Source: a virus. Taken from it: DNA of 35,774 nucleotides. Shown here in pieces: positions 6,379-15,540 of this stretch. The translations under genes were made by a program, and so were the position numbers. The DNA is taken from IMG/VR virus record IMGVR_UViG_3300031576_000194, positions 1 through 35,774 of that record. One strand, given 5' to 3'. Position 1 is the stretch's first letter; the number at the start of each line of letters is the position of its first letter. Under the pieces are notes generated by a model that was not told the origin of the DNA, made no database searches, and saw nothing but the letters and a program-made list of their open reading frames with translations.

Positions 6379-8850
6379 TTATAGCAAGCTCCAACGCGGA
6401 GTAATAAAAATCTTATTGTAAGTCAGAGTCCACGTGATGATTGGATCAACTGTTGTATTACCCAATAGACTAACCAATGCATTTGCCATTTCCGGCCAAA
6501 GCTCAATCAGATCACCCGATACAGGCAAATTTTCGCTATATGAGCCTGTTGCATTGGATCGCGCATGTGCCAATCCATTGCTGTAAACTGCTCCGGTTAA
6601 ACTGGATATGAGCGATAGAGCGCCGATCGATACTACTGGACGGGGTAGAAAATTCACATAATCCACACGCACAGAAGCTGTGCCAGATGAGCGATTGCCA
6701 CGCACAACAGCGGTCAAATTCGGTTGCGTGCCTAGATCAGTATGAAGAACATTGGAATCTAGTAATGTGAGCGGCGGCGTTCGCAACAAACGAAAAGCTG
6801 CTGCTGTCGTCACTGCCACATAATCAGTCTCGATGCGCTGAATATCCTGAACCCAGGCTAATGCAACCCGTAAATTTGTGCCCTCATCCCACAAACGCAA
6901 AAATCCGTAGAATTCTCTGCCGCGCAATGTTTGATAAGATACATTTCCGATGGTAAGAGGCGTATGCAAATCTGCATTGGCCGCGCCTAGCAATGCACTC
7001 AAACGAAATTCGCCTGCTGATGATCCAGCATCAATAGTTCCTTGTTCCTCATCCCATAACATATCCGTTGGTTTGATGAACCTCGACCATTCCATATATA
7101 CATTGCTGAGGATCAATGTCTCGACTGTGCCTCCCCATGCGTTGCTTAGATTCAACTCAAAATCAGTTTTGGCCGGCACATGACCAGGTATTCCGCTGCA
7201 TACGGCCCAGTTATCCCCACTACTATCATCGCGATTATCAACAATGTCATCCCCATCTTTTGTCCACAGCCAGGGGATTGTGCCGATGCGCTGATTATCG
7301 GCAGTCAACTGCGCGATATTATTATAATCATCTAGCACCTGTGTTGCCGTCAGCACCACATCAAAAGTAATAAAATCCATCATGACGGCATTATTCGGCG
7401 TCGCACCATCATTTGTAGCAATGTGTAAAACTGTCCCACCACCAGAGGGGGTGTAAGAGGCCGATCCATCCAGATTGCCATTGATATAAAGCCTCAAACC
7501 CGCCGATCCCCAGACAGCATGTAACACAATTATTGCAAAGGCACTGAATACCTGGACGCTACTTTCTAATGTATTGATTCCATCTCCAAATGTGAATTTG
7601 TCCGTGGTGGCAGAATAATACAGTCTGAATGTGACAGTATTACGTGAGAAGATAGATACATCTGAGGCAAATGTGCTGGACTGCGGAAATTTCATGACAA
7701 CCCGGATGGCGCCCTCGGCAACATTGAATATATCTGTCAGGTTCACCTTGATGCTGGCCGCTGTGCGTGTGCTGGTGCTGGCGTGTGCAGTGCCTGTCCA
7801 GGCACAGCCCAACAGATCGCCATAAGCCAGTGGCGTGATATAGGTTTTCTCTTCAATCTGAAACCCATCCATATAGAAACCCGCACCAGACACAATGATC
7901 TGCACACCTGTTGCCGTTCCCGCAGCAATTCCTGCCGCACTGGCCGTCAACCGATACCATCCATTGCCAACTGCCGTATAGGTTGTCGCAAGATTAGTGT
8001 TGTACCACAAACGTATTTCTGCCGAAGTCACGTTGCCACCATCTACCCTCTTGACATAGCAGGATAAGATATGTGTGTTGATATTGCCGACATTGATAGT
8101 TTGATAAAATCGTCCATCTGATACAGTGCCCACGACTAGCTTTGCACTCGAACCACCAAACAGAACAAATTTTTTGTTAGTATTTTGCAATGCAATCACA
8201 TCGGCCGCTGCCGTCCAACCATTATCCCATGTGCTATGACCAAATATCGGGTTCGTCATTTTGTTCGTAGTGGCTTCTGGAATAACCAATCCACGTGAAA
8301 TACCGTCCACTGTTCCAGCGGTATCCTCTAATACACCACCCGTCGCCGAGGCCAGCCGCTGCCGCTGTCCGACAGCGAAGGGCTTGACGAGCAGTGTCAC
8401 GGTCGCAATCACAAATGAGGCATAATTCACGCCGACTAGATAATCGCTGGATATGCCCACGTTGCCAAATAGAATCTCGTAGCGCAGATTCGATCCATAG
8501 TTGCCCCACAGCGGTTCAGACGTATCGCGGTTCGGTCGGAATGCCAGATATACCGGATCGGCTGCATCGCCCGCGCGATCCAAGAAATATCGAATATCGC
8601 GCAACGCGCGTGTCGCCTCGGCATCACTGGCGGCAACGATGTTGATCGAGAATGAGAACTCGCGATCACTGGCGCGTGTGCCGATGCGTCGCCCGCCGCT
8701 GGTTCGATTCGCGCTACCGCCTGTCGCAATCGTTGGCGTCTCATTCAGTGAGGGTGGCGCAAAGTCGTCGAATAAGAAGTAGCGCGCCTGATCGTTCAAA
8801 TCGAGTTTGCGCGCGCCTTGCTGCAATTCGAGAAGGGGTCGGGTTGCCAT
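6379..8850 (-). CDS. Distal-tail-like protein with carbohydrate-binding and LamG-like domains, 823 aa
   Basis: Immediately follows the tape-measure gene (TAATG overlap at 8850). Residues 1 to about 165 look like a distal tail (Dit) N-terminal domain (FSFSINIVAASDAEATRALRDIRYFLDR). About 190-345 resembles a CBM4/9-type jelly roll (NPIFGHSTWDNGW, SCYVKRVDGG, GNGWYRLTASA). About 370-520 is a concanavalin/LamG-like fold (LHAVWGSAGLRLYINGNLDGSASY). The last 300 residues are beta-rich and probably form the hub side. The product would sit at the tail tip and bind cell-surface glycans. The domain calls rest on pattern, not alignment. Confidence 0.7.
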   Translation of the reverse strand: MATRPLLELQQGARKLDLNDQARYFLFDDFAPPSLNETPTIATGGSANRTSGGRRIGTRASDREFSFSINIVAASDAEATRALRDIRYFLDRAGDAADPVYLAFRPNRDTSEPLWGNYGSNLRYEILFGNVGISSDYLVGVNYASFVIATVTLLVKPFAVGQRQRLASATGGVLEDTAGTVDGISRGLVIPEATTNKMTNPIFGHSTWDNGWTAAADVIALQNTNKKFVLFGGSSAKLVVGTVSDGRFYQTINVGNINTHILSCYVKRVDGGNVTSAEIRLWYNTNLATTYTAVGNGWYRLTASAAGIAAGTATGVQIIVSGAGFYMDGFQIEEKTYITPLAYGDLLGCAWTGTAHASTSTRTAASIKVNLTDIFNVAEGAIRVVMKFPQSSTFASDVSIFSRNTVTFRLYYSATTDKFTFGDGINTLESSVQVFSAFAIIVLHAVWGSAGLRLYINGNLDGSASYTPSGGGTVLHIATNDGATPNNAVMMDFITFDVVLTATQVLDDYNNIAQLTADNQRIGTIPWLWTKDGDDIVDNRDDSSGDNWAVCSGIPGHVPAKTDFELNLSNAWGGTVETLILSNVYMEWSRFIKPTDMLWDEEQGTIDAGSSAGEFRLSALLGAANADLHTPLTIGNVSYQTLRGREFYGFLRLWDEGTNLRVALAWVQDIQRIETDYVAVTTAAAFRLLRTPPLTLLDSNVLHTDLGTQPNLTAVVRGNRSSGTASVRVDYVNFLPRPVVSIGALSLISSLTGAVYSNGLAHARSNATGSYSENLPVSGDLIELWPEMANALVSLLGNTTVDPIITWTLTYNKIFITPRWSLL

Positions 8851-10703
8851 TATAACTGCGTTCGGGTCTGCCGCACCACACGCGCGCGGCGTGCCTGCTC
8901 AATGGAGAAGGCATCGCTCAAGCGGCCGGCGTTGACATTCACATTCACGCCGCCGCCGAGGTTGCCGGCCAACGATTCCAGCGCGCCAATCACACGTCGA
9001 AAGTCGGCGTTGCTGATGACTGTGCCACCAGCACGCGAGGCGAAAAGCTCGGGCCCGGTCTCGCCAACAATAGCTAACTCGCCTGCGCCTAATGGCCCAC
9101 CGAGTTGCCGTCCACCGATGCGGCCTGCCGTCTGTATGATGTTGCGCGTGATATTCTCGTAAATTGTACGCACAACGATTTCTCTGCTCTCCAAACTGCC
9201 AATTCTATCGCGCAATTGCTCTGCTTGTTGTGCAGCATCGTTCATGGATTGCGAGGCGCGCCCCACACCTTCGCCCAGCTCGTCCATTGTAATTACGCCA
9301 TCTCGTGCTGCTCCGGGAATCGTCAAGAGACCAGCTGTGTATTCATCGACTGTCACTTTACCGATCTGAAATAGTCGCGTCAACTCATCTTCAGCACGTG
9401 CTTGCTCAAGTGCCCTTTCAGTAACCAGACCAAATTGCAATAAAAGTGATTCCTGCGCTTGACGCCGTTCGGCATCGGTGAGGATGCCACTGCGTTGAGC
9501 CGTATCAATCGCCTCAAAGGCACGCTTAACGAGTTCGAGCTTTGTCACGCCATCGGAATAGGCTTGCGCGAGTCCAAAAAAACCCTCGGCCGCGTCGGCG
9601 CTGGCATCGCGTGCCTTGCGCATGGCTTCTGCCTGTTTCTCGAATTCCTTTGCTGCTATCTCAGCCTGCTCAGCCAATTCCTCTTCACTTGGAATCAATT
9701 CCAGATTGGCATCTCGTTGGCTGCGTACGGCATCAATCACATGCTTCTTGATTTCAAGCTCTTCCTGTGCTGCTAATGTAGCCAGTTGTTCTTGATGTGC
9801 CAATTCAACTAATCCATCGCGCTGCTCCTCAAGTCCGCGTCTGATATGCGGTTGCAAGGTAGTCTGCTCTTCCAATACACTATTGATTTCTTCCAGTCGT
9901 TTAGTTGCCGTATCGGCCGGATCGAGTATTCGCGTGAATCCTTCGGCAAGACGACCCAGTGCAGGTAGCACTTTTCCACCTATTTTTTCTCCAAGATTTT
10001 CGAGAGCAACACCCGCTTTGTCCAACGCGCCTTTTGTTGTATCACCAGCTGCCTTCGCCACACCGCCGAATTCAGTCTCCAATTCCTTGAGGATGAATGC
10101 CTGTGCGCCAGCCGTGTCACCCATCGCCACCATCGTTTTAATCATCTTCATCGCATCAGCATTGAAATTCACGCCGACGCGCCGTAGTGCTGTGACGCCC
10201 TTGATTGGGTCTTGTAGCGCCTTGCCGACCTGGATCACGGCGCCTTGCAAATCAGTTCCGAGTGCCACACTCATATTCAGTGCTGCTTCCATCGCTGAGG
10301 GGAATACATCTTTGCCGATGGCTGTAAAGGTGAGTAGCACATTTTCTGCGCTCTGAATCAGTTCATCATCAACGCCTGCCATTTGTGATAAACGATCTGC
10401 TAGCTCGGTGACATCCTTTGCAGTCACACCAGCAATACCACCAGTCGATTTGAGCACCGCATTGGTTTTCGCCATTACCTGCTCGGCTTCGAGAGCCGCG
10501 TCAACTGAGGCTTTCAAACCAGCGCCGAGTATGGCAATGCCACCCAATGCGGCTATCTTGGCCGCATTGCCCAATTCACCGAAGCCGCCACTCGATTTCT
10601 TTGCGGCATTATCAAGACCACCTAAATCATTCTGTACATCTTTCAGTGCTTTAGATGCCTCGTTGACCGCTTTGATTGCGATTTCTAGCCGTTCATCCGC
10701 CAC
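8850..10703 (-). CDS. Tape measure protein, 617 aa
   Basis: GTG at 10703 with GAGGGA ribosome-binding site, overlapping the end of the tail-chaperone frame. The N-terminus is a coiled coil (AIKAVNEASKALKDVQNDLGGLDNA). A hydrophobic helix follows (AAKIAALGGIAILGAGLKA), then the conserved tape-measure region (LADRLSQMAGVDDELIQSAENVLLTF and LGTDLQGAVIQVGKALQDPIKGVTALRRVGV). More helices follow, and the C-terminus is RQLGGPLGAGELAIVGETGPELF-like. It sets tail length and is ejected with DNA. At 617 residues it predicts a rather short tail. Order chaperones - tape measure - Dit is canonical. Confidence 0.93.
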   Translation of the reverse strand: MADERLEIAIKAVNEASKALKDVQNDLGGLDNAAKKSSGGFGELGNAAKIAALGGIAILGAGLKASVDAALEAEQVMAKTNAVLKSTGGIAGVTAKDVTELADRLSQMAGVDDELIQSAENVLLTFTAIGKDVFPSAMEAALNMSVALGTDLQGAVIQVGKALQDPIKGVTALRRVGVNFNADAMKMIKTMVAMGDTAGAQAFILKELETEFGGVAKAAGDTTKGALDKAGVALENLGEKIGGKVLPALGRLAEGFTRILDPADTATKRLEEINSVLEEQTTLQPHIRRGLEEQRDGLVELAHQEQLATLAAQEELEIKKHVIDAVRSQRDANLELIPSEEELAEQAEIAAKEFEKQAEAMRKARDASADAAEGFFGLAQAYSDGVTKLELVKRAFEAIDTAQRSGILTDAERRQAQESLLLQFGLVTERALEQARAEDELTRLFQIGKVTVDEYTAGLLTIPGAARDGVITMDELGEGVGRASQSMNDAAQQAEQLRDRIGSLESREIVVRTIYENITRNIIQTAGRIGGRQLGGPLGAGELAIVGETGPELFASRAGGTVISNADFRRVIGALESLAGNLGGGVNVNVNAGRLSDAFSIEQARRARVVRQTRTQL

Positions 10704-11007
10704 GTTTCAGTCCCTCGATAGTGTTCACAATGCTACGCACATCCCGATGCGATTTGAGCCACTCAATCAATTGCATACTGTCTGTCGGTCTGTGCTGCCA
10801 GATCATCAGCGCATTATAAATATTAAGCGCGACTCGCATCCGATGCAGGAGTCCTGCTGGCTGCTCGTCGCGCCCGCCTGTAGTCGGTGCGATGCCAAAT
10901 GTCTGCGCGTCAAACGCAGCGGCTAACTCATCGGGACATTCGCCCCGACCGGCTGCGAACTCTCCAACTGCGAGATAGAGGCTTTTGGGATTATCAACGA
11001 TTGCCAT
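10693..11007 (-). CDS. Tail assembly chaperone, -1 frameshift extension (GT-type)
   Basis: This frame lies in the -1 phase relative to 10923-11240 and overlaps it by 85 bases. Its own ATG at 11007 has no Shine-Dalgarno, so it is most likely made as a fusion. Ribosomes slip at 10983-10989 (C CCA AAA) after Lys86 of the upstream frame and continue SLYLAVGEF to 10693, giving about 182 residues. This is the G/GT logic of lambda-type tail assembly chaperones, which bind the tape-measure protein. The C-terminal part is helical (MQLIEWLKSHRDVRSIVNTIEGL). The location between tail tube and tape measure is canonical. Confidence 0.8.
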   Translation of the reverse strand: MAIVDNPKSLYLAVGEFAAGRGECPDELAAAFDAQTFGIAPTTGGRDEQPAGLLHRMRVALNIYNALMIWQHRPTDSMQLIEWLKSHRDVRSIVNTIEGLKRGG

Positions 11008-11240
11008 ACCGCGCTGAGCACCTCACCCGACAATCGCGCCACTTGCCAGGGTTCGAGATCATCGGGCTGTGCGCCGTTCAACATGCCCGCTGTCGCGGCT
11101 GCGCGCGCGATAATACCCATCGTCTCGACCTGCTGCGCCAGCCCCATATCGCCGAATGGCGCAGTCGGATCGACGTTTGCTTCGCGTAGTGCATGCATGA
11201 AAGCTTCAACGTGCTTCTGTTTGAGTGGGGTGATAGTCAT
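10923..11240 (-). CDS. Tail assembly chaperone (G-type), 105 aa
   Basis: ATG at 11240 with GGGAG upstream. Small, mostly helical protein beginning MTITPLKQKHVEAFMHALRE. Together with the -1 frame it forms the usual pair of chaperones, the longer product being rarer. In other siphoviruses these coat the tape measure until the tail tube polymerises. The unshifted C-terminus is SQLESSQPVGANVPMS. Confidence 0.8.
   Translation of the reverse strand: MTITPLKQKHVEAFMHALREANVDPTAPFGDMGLAQQVETMGIIARAAATAGMLNGAQPDDLEPWQVARLSGEVLSAVWQSLIIPKASISQLESSQPVGANVPMS
10983..10989 (-). other. Programmed -1 ribosomal frameshift slippery heptamer
   Basis: On the minus strand the sequence is C CCA AAA, an X-XXY-YYZ heptamer correctly phased to the upstream frame (codons CCA AAA). 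Slipping by -1 enters precisely the frame that stays open to 10693. Confidence 0.78.
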
Positions 11241-11255
11241 GATACATGCTCCCGG

Positions 11256-12260
11256 CTAGGGTAGAGAAGCCACCTCATTGACGACTGTGAGCTGCGCATG
11301 CCGCGCCGCCGTCACATTGTATCGGCTGCGGAATGTCACGAGTAGCGTATCATTGCCTTCTTGCTCACTCAACGCGCCGACAACGGATACCTTTGCCGCA
11401 CAGTCGAAGCGCATCGTCTTCTTTGAGTACAATGTACCAGGTGTTGCCAGCGTGCTGCCCTCGTTCTGCACTCGCACCAATCGCGCTGTCTCGGCGCGCC
11501 AATCTACTTTGCGCGCTACGCCGCTGGCATCGTGCTCGAACAGCGCATCGAACTCGACCAGATATGCGGCTTTATCGAGATAGCGAATCGACGGAAACAG
11601 GTTGCCGTCGCCGCTGTACTTGAACTTGAATCCGCTGTTGACACGCAGACTCCAACTCAAGAACGAGCCGACGATTTGCGTCGTGCCAATCGTGCCGCCG
11701 ATGGCATCGATATACAACTTCGTATTGCCGAAAAGAATATCTTCAACGGTAGGTGTAGCCGGCTGCGCGGTGAAGGCTGCCAGCACCACACGTCGCCCCA
11801 TCCACAGCGCCGACATCATCACTGCTTCGCCACCCGCGCCGCCCAACTCGAACGATTCGACGAATGAGCCTTCCATCTCCTCGGCCTCCTGATCGTCGCC
11901 ACCTTCGAGTGTGTAAGGCTGAATCGCCTGCACGCTGGTCGTATTGAAATCGTACTGATAGATTTTTCCACTGCCCACGCCATCGGCTGCGCCTGTCACG
12001 ATATTTTCGATAGATGCCGATGGGATGTAGGGCAACTGCTCGAATGTGGCCGGGACGGATTCCATCGCGAGTGCACTCAGGTGCTTAGGGGTGTAAGTGC
12101 GATCCAGGCCGCTCACATAGCCAACATCTTCATCGACCCACACTACCTCGCGTCGATCTTCGAGCACACCCAGACCGCGCCACAGGGCAGTGGCGGCCAC
12201 GCTTGTGCCCTCAGTCACTTCACGGCCCAACTGAATCCGGCGCAATCCCTTATTACCCAT
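11256..12260 (-). CDS. Major tail (tube) protein, 334 aa
   Basis: Overlaps the preceding stop as TAATG. The N-terminus (NKGLRRIQLGREVTEGTSVAATALWRGLG) and the repeated beta-strands are typical of siphovirus tail-tube proteins, for example GSFVESFELGGAGGEAVMMSALWMGR and FKFKYSGDGNLFPSIRYLDKAAYLVEFDALF. These stack as hexameric rings around the tape measure. The location between tail terminator and chaperones supports it. No extra Ig-like domain is evident. Confidence 0.85.
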   Translation of the reverse strand: MGNKGLRRIQLGREVTEGTSVAATALWRGLGVLEDRREVVWVDEDVGYVSGLDRTYTPKHLSALAMESVPATFEQLPYIPSASIENIVTGAADGVGSGKIYQYDFNTTSVQAIQPYTLEGGDDQEAEEMEGSFVESFELGGAGGEAVMMSALWMGRRVVLAAFTAQPATPTVEDILFGNTKLYIDAIGGTIGTTQIVGSFLSWSLRVNSGFKFKYSGDGNLFPSIRYLDKAAYLVEFDALFEHDASGVARKVDWRAETARLVRVQNEGSTLATPGTLYSKKTMRFDCAAKVSVVGALSEQEGNDTLLVTFRSRYNVTAARHAQLTVVNEVASLP

Positions 12261-12463
12261 TATTCACCTCGCCCTTTGTTCTGCTTCCCGCCGCGCGCTA
12301 GTTTTTGCTCCGCTTTGTCGGCCGGCGGCCTCTCGTACAATTTCGTCGCCAGCAAGTAGGCTTCACCACCGTGCTGCTCGACCTCACTATCAGTTAGATC
12401 GCGCGCGGGAATATCATGCAATGAGCCACCGAATCCGCCACCCGTATAGACCAATTTGATCAC
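12260..12463 (-). CDS. Small structural-region protein, 67 aa
   Basis: Start chosen at GTG 12463, overlapping the preceding stop (GTGA), giving MIKLVYTGGGFGGSLHDIPARDLTDSEVE. A longer reading from 12517 would run inside the upstream gene. The C-terminus is basic and disordered (KAEQKLARGGKQNKGRGE). Similar short proteins with a VYTGGG-type start occur beside tail-tube genes in other siphoviruses; role unknown. Confidence 0.65.
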   Translation of the reverse strand: MIKLVYTGGGFGGSLHDIPARDLTDSEVEQHGGEAYLLATKLYERPPADKAEQKLARGGKQNKGRGE

Positions 12464-12894
12464 GTGATTGTCACCTTCACGCCTGCGCCATCTGGCCCGC
12501 TCAACACGAATTGCCAACCGATGGTCTGGATCGGCACACCACCTTGCACACCATACTCCATCACGCCAAACGAGAAGTCCACATTGCCGATGTTATCGAC
12601 TGCGCCGCCCAGCGTTTGATCGGCGAGTAATTTGCGTAGGAATTGTTCAAAGAATGGCAACATCGTCTGAATATCAGTTGGTAGTAGCGTTCGTGCACCA
12701 TGCAATTCTGTTACCAGTTGCACCTGTGCATGTGAGAATCCGCTGCTCTCGATATGCCATGTTCCAGCGCGCACGTACGATATGGCGAATGGAAATTGAT
12801 TGGCTGATTCGGGTGGATCAATCGGCGCCTCTTTGATACCTGGCAGCGATAGCGCCTTGCTCTGCAAACTGACAATCGCATCGCGCAATGCCAT
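12460..12894 (-). CDS. Tail terminator / tail completion protein, 144 aa
   Basis: Length, position (between head-tail connector and tail tube) and pattern fit the tail-terminator family. There is an N-terminal helix (LRDAIVSLQSKALSLPGIKEAP), then strands including HIESSGFSHAQVQLVTELHG and a C-terminal strand (IQTIGWQFVLSG). Such proteins cap the tail tube and dock it to the head. ATG at 12894 with GGAG six bases upstream. A minor tail protein U-like identity is the closest alternative name. Confidence 0.7.
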   Translation of the reverse strand: MALRDAIVSLQSKALSLPGIKEAPIDPPESANQFPFAISYVRAGTWHIESSGFSHAQVQLVTELHGARTLLPTDIQTMLPFFEQFLRKLLADQTLGGAVDNIGNVDFSFGVMEYGVQGGVPIQTIGWQFVLSGPDGAGVKVTIT

Positions 12895-12915
12895 CTTCTG
12901 CTCCGCAGGAGAGAA

Positions 12916-13557
12916 TCACACAAACTCCGGCATATAGCGCGCGTAGTGCTCGACAGCCAGCGCCACATCGGGATCGAGCTTCTGCGTGTAAGTCAGCTGG
13001 CCGAGTTCCACGATCGCGCCTGTATCGTGGTAGGCCTGCTGCCCGCGTTTGAAGTGCCGGATTGCCAGGATGATCGTTGCTTTCTTCACCGGATCGGGTA
13101 CGACTGTGCTGTAGCCGAATTTGCCAACGATCTTGACGCACTTCGGGTAAGTAAACCAGTGCGCCTTTGAGCCATTGAAGATGTCCACATCTAGGCGCAG
13201 GAAAGGTCTGCCGCGCGTCGCCGCGTTGTACGGCCACAGCAGGAAATCACTGGCTGCCCAGATCGTATACGTGCCGCCTGTGCCCGCGCTGGAATCCACA
13301 TCGCCGCCTTCGGCGACTGCCACGCTCGTCGGCGCAGCAGCCAACTCGCCAATCCACAACTCCGCATTGCCTGATCCGTCGAAGTATCTCGTCTCGTCCA
13401 CACTCGCCGCGAATTCATCATCGCCGCGCTGAGTGAACAGGTCAAAGTCGCGCGAGGCGCGTGTGATGGCGCTGGCTAGGATGGCATCGTAGGCTGTGGT
13501 CCAGGACGTATCCGGCAAAGCCGCCTTCGTCTCAGCCAATGTCACATAATCCGCCAT
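12916..13557 (-). CDS. Head-tail connector protein, 213 aa
   Basis: Begins MADYVTLAETKAALPDTSWTTAYD, the typical opening of phage gp6-like head-tail adaptors (Phage_connect family). Helices with conserved aromatic residues follow. The middle (YFDGSGNAELWIGELAAAPTSVAV) and C-terminus (VKKATIILAIRHFKRGQQAYHDTG) also fit. It forms a ring below the portal. It is longer than the compact gp6 (about 100 residues) because of a beta-rich insert, as in many Gram-positive and environmental phages. Confidence 0.8.
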   Translation of the reverse strand: MADYVTLAETKAALPDTSWTTAYDAILASAITRASRDFDLFTQRGDDEFAASVDETRYFDGSGNAELWIGELAAAPTSVAVAEGGDVDSSAGTGGTYTIWAASDFLLWPYNAATRGRPFLRLDVDIFNGSKAHWFTYPKCVKIVGKFGYSTVVPDPVKKATIILAIRHFKRGQQAYHDTGAIVELGQLTYTQKLDPDVALAVEHYARYMPEFV

Positions 13558-13733
13558 TTACACTCTCACCACATAGCCCTGCTCCGACACGGCCTCGAAG
13601 GTGTTCAGCCCGCCGGCTACGTCGAAGCGCAGTGTCATCGCTGTGTTGATTGATCCGAGCAAGATGAGTTGTCGATCACGTGGAAATCGAGCGGGGTCGG
13701 GCCGCCGCCGTAGCGCAGGATCGTATCGGGCAT
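13558..13733 (-). pseudogene. Small gene, apparently frameshifted (or two coupled microORFs)
   Basis: From ATG 13733 (GGAAG upstream) one frame reads MPDTILRYGGGPTPLDFHVID then stops at 13635. The -1 frame reads QLILLGSINTAMTLRFDVAG then GLNTFEAVSEQGYVVRV to 13558. Joined near 13675 they make one plausible protein of about 58 residues. Alternatively ATG 13638 overlaps the first stop (ATGA) as a separate 26-residue ORF. I favour a single-base indel or sequence error; no slippery heptamer is visible. Confidence 0.4.
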
Positions 13734-13784
13734 GCACGCTTCCGAAATCGGGGGAGCGCCATCGCACTCCCCCTGTTCCAAAGC

Positions 13785-14228
13785 CTAGAACACATTCTGC
13801 GAAACAGCCGCCAGCTGCGCACCGGGCAGGTAGCGCGGCAAGGCCAACAGCAGACCCGCGACTTGCGTGACCGTGCCGCCGGCACCCACCGTGATTTTCA
13901 GGCGTACGAACTTCTCGACCCCGCCACTGATCTCCTCAGCCGCCGCTTCGATCGTGGCGATCTTGTTGTCATCCGTCGCGCTGAATTGCACAATGGTTTT
14001 GCCTGAGATGGTTGTCGGCGAGCCAAAGGCCGACAGCTCATCGCTTTCGAGCAGTGCGTCCACCGTGCGATCCGTGTTGCCCAGCTGAACGTAGGCGATG
14101 ACCCGCGACGCATTTTCCATATCGACGGCGTCGGAAGTCAGCACGGCTGAAGCCGCAGCCGCCGTTGGATCGATCTTGGCGATCACGGGTACATCCTGAT
14201 AGATGTGAGACGGGAATCCTTTGGACAT
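13785..14228 (-). CDS. Head structural protein, 147 aa (possible decoration protein)
   Basis: Directly follows the major capsid gene. The sequence is Ala/Val/Thr-rich with alternating strands (ASRVIAYVQLGNTDRTVDALLESDELSAFG, KFVRLKITVGAGGTVTQVAGLLLA). That is consistent with an abundant small virion protein such as a capsid decoration protein. ATG at 14228, with GAGCC upstream. The function is inferred from location and composition only. Confidence 0.55.
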   Translation of the reverse strand: MSKGFPSHIYQDVPVIAKIDPTAAAASAVLTSDAVDMENASRVIAYVQLGNTDRTVDALLESDELSAFGSPTTISGKTIVQFSATDDNKIATIEAAAEEISGGVEKFVRLKITVGAGGTVTQVAGLLLALPRYLPGAQLAAVSQNVF

Positions 14229-14255
14229 GTTCGGCTCCTGAACCTGATTCGCTGA

Positions 14256-15536
14256 TCAGGTAAGTGACACAAAAGGCGAAACGGTGTTCGTGCCATCGGC
14301 TAGCGTGATCGCCGCATTCAGCCACGGTTGCCCATCCACGCGATGCGTGAAGCGCCATGCCACTTGATCGTTCGTAAAGAAGGCATGCTCGCTGAATGCG
14401 ATCTCCAGCATCTTTCGATCACCGATCACGTAGTACGACCAGTCGGCCAGCAGCACATCGAAGGCCGTGCCCGATGCTGCCATCTTTTCGCTGAATAGAA
14501 CGGGCAGCCCGTACAGCGTCGCCGGCGCGCCCTTCGTCACATCCGGCGCCCAGGCGACAACAGTATTCGTCGTGCTCAACTGCAACAGCGAATCGATGAT
14601 GAACGGATGCACAACCCACACCGCTTTCTTGTGCGAAGACGGCACAAGCCGCTTCATCATCCCACGCACATCGGCCAACTCGAAGTCAGCGCCCGCCGCT
14701 AGGCGGGTCACACTGATCGTCGCCGGCGCTGTTTCGACGCCGAGCGGTTTGCCGACACCATTGCCGCGCAGGAAGGCGAAATCTTCGTACCAGCCAATCG
14801 CGCCGCCAAACAACCGTCTGAGCAGCGCCTCAAGTGCGATGGCGCTATCCTCGCGCAGTTCCGCAGAGACCTTCGTGTAGCCGCCGAGTTTCCAAGCGGT
14901 CAGCGACATCTGACGGAACTTCGGCTCGCGCTCGGTCACCGCCGCAGCCTCCTCCAACCAGCCTGCAATGAGACCGCCGTAGAAGGCTGTGTTGCCGGCG
15001 GTCGGCGCTGTGGTCTGATCCAGCATCGGCAGTACGGCGGTGCGCGCCGTCATCGGATAGGGAAAGGCACGCGGTCGAACGATGCTATCTTCAGCAGCGA
15101 TCTGGTACAGCTCCGCTGTGAACTGCTGTGGCACGAGATAGCCACCCGCTGTACCAGACTGTTCGCCCAGCGCCTTTCCATCTGGTTCATCGTCCGCCGA
15201 GCGCGAATGATAGATTTCGTGCAGCCGTTTCTTATCATCCCGGCGAATGGCGAGCAGGAAGTCGGCGAAGCTAACTGCCTTCTTATCGCTCATGCCACCG
15301 CTGGTCGAAACATAGCCTGCATTGCGCAAGGCCGGTTCGTCCTCGAACCGCTTCAGCACGCGCGACACCAGGTCAGTCTCGGCGCGTTGCTCGGCTTCCT
15401 TCTCGTCGATTTGCTTTTTCAGCACATCGACTTCATTGAGCAGGCTATCGGCCTGCGTGTAGCTCTTCGCGTCAGCGGCCGCTTTGGCTTCGGCCACTTT
15501 CGCCGCATATTGCTTCTTCAACTCGTCCAGGTTCAT
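14256..15536 (-). CDS. Major capsid protein, HK97 fold, 426 aa
   Basis: Residues 1 to about 70 form a coiled coil (LDELKKQYAAKVAEAKAAAD to IDEKEAEQRAETD), the scaffolding-like delta domain removed by the protease. The HK97 body follows: GGYLVPQQFTAELYQIAAEDSIVR, TAGNTAFYGGLIAGWLEEA, FRQMSLTAWKLGGYTKVSAELREDS, FLRGNGVGKPLGV and AFFTNDQVAWRFTHRVDG. These are classic family signatures. The protease lies immediately upstream. It assembles the icosahedral shell. Confidence 0.95.
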   Translation of the reverse strand: MNLDELKKQYAAKVAEAKAAADAKSYTQADSLLNEVDVLKKQIDEKEAEQRAETDLVSRVLKRFEDEPALRNAGYVSTSGGMSDKKAVSFADFLLAIRRDDKKRLHEIYHSRSADDEPDGKALGEQSGTAGGYLVPQQFTAELYQIAAEDSIVRPRAFPYPMTARTAVLPMLDQTTAPTAGNTAFYGGLIAGWLEEAAAVTEREPKFRQMSLTAWKLGGYTKVSAELREDSAIALEALLRRLFGGAIGWYEDFAFLRGNGVGKPLGVETAPATISVTRLAAGADFELADVRGMMKRLVPSSHKKAVWVVHPFIIDSLLQLSTTNTVVAWAPDVTKGAPATLYGLPVLFSEKMAASGTAFDVLLADWSYYVIGDRKMLEIAFSEHAFFTNDQVAWRFTHRVDGQPWLNAAITLADGTNTVSPFVSLT

Positions 15537-15540
15537 CGTA

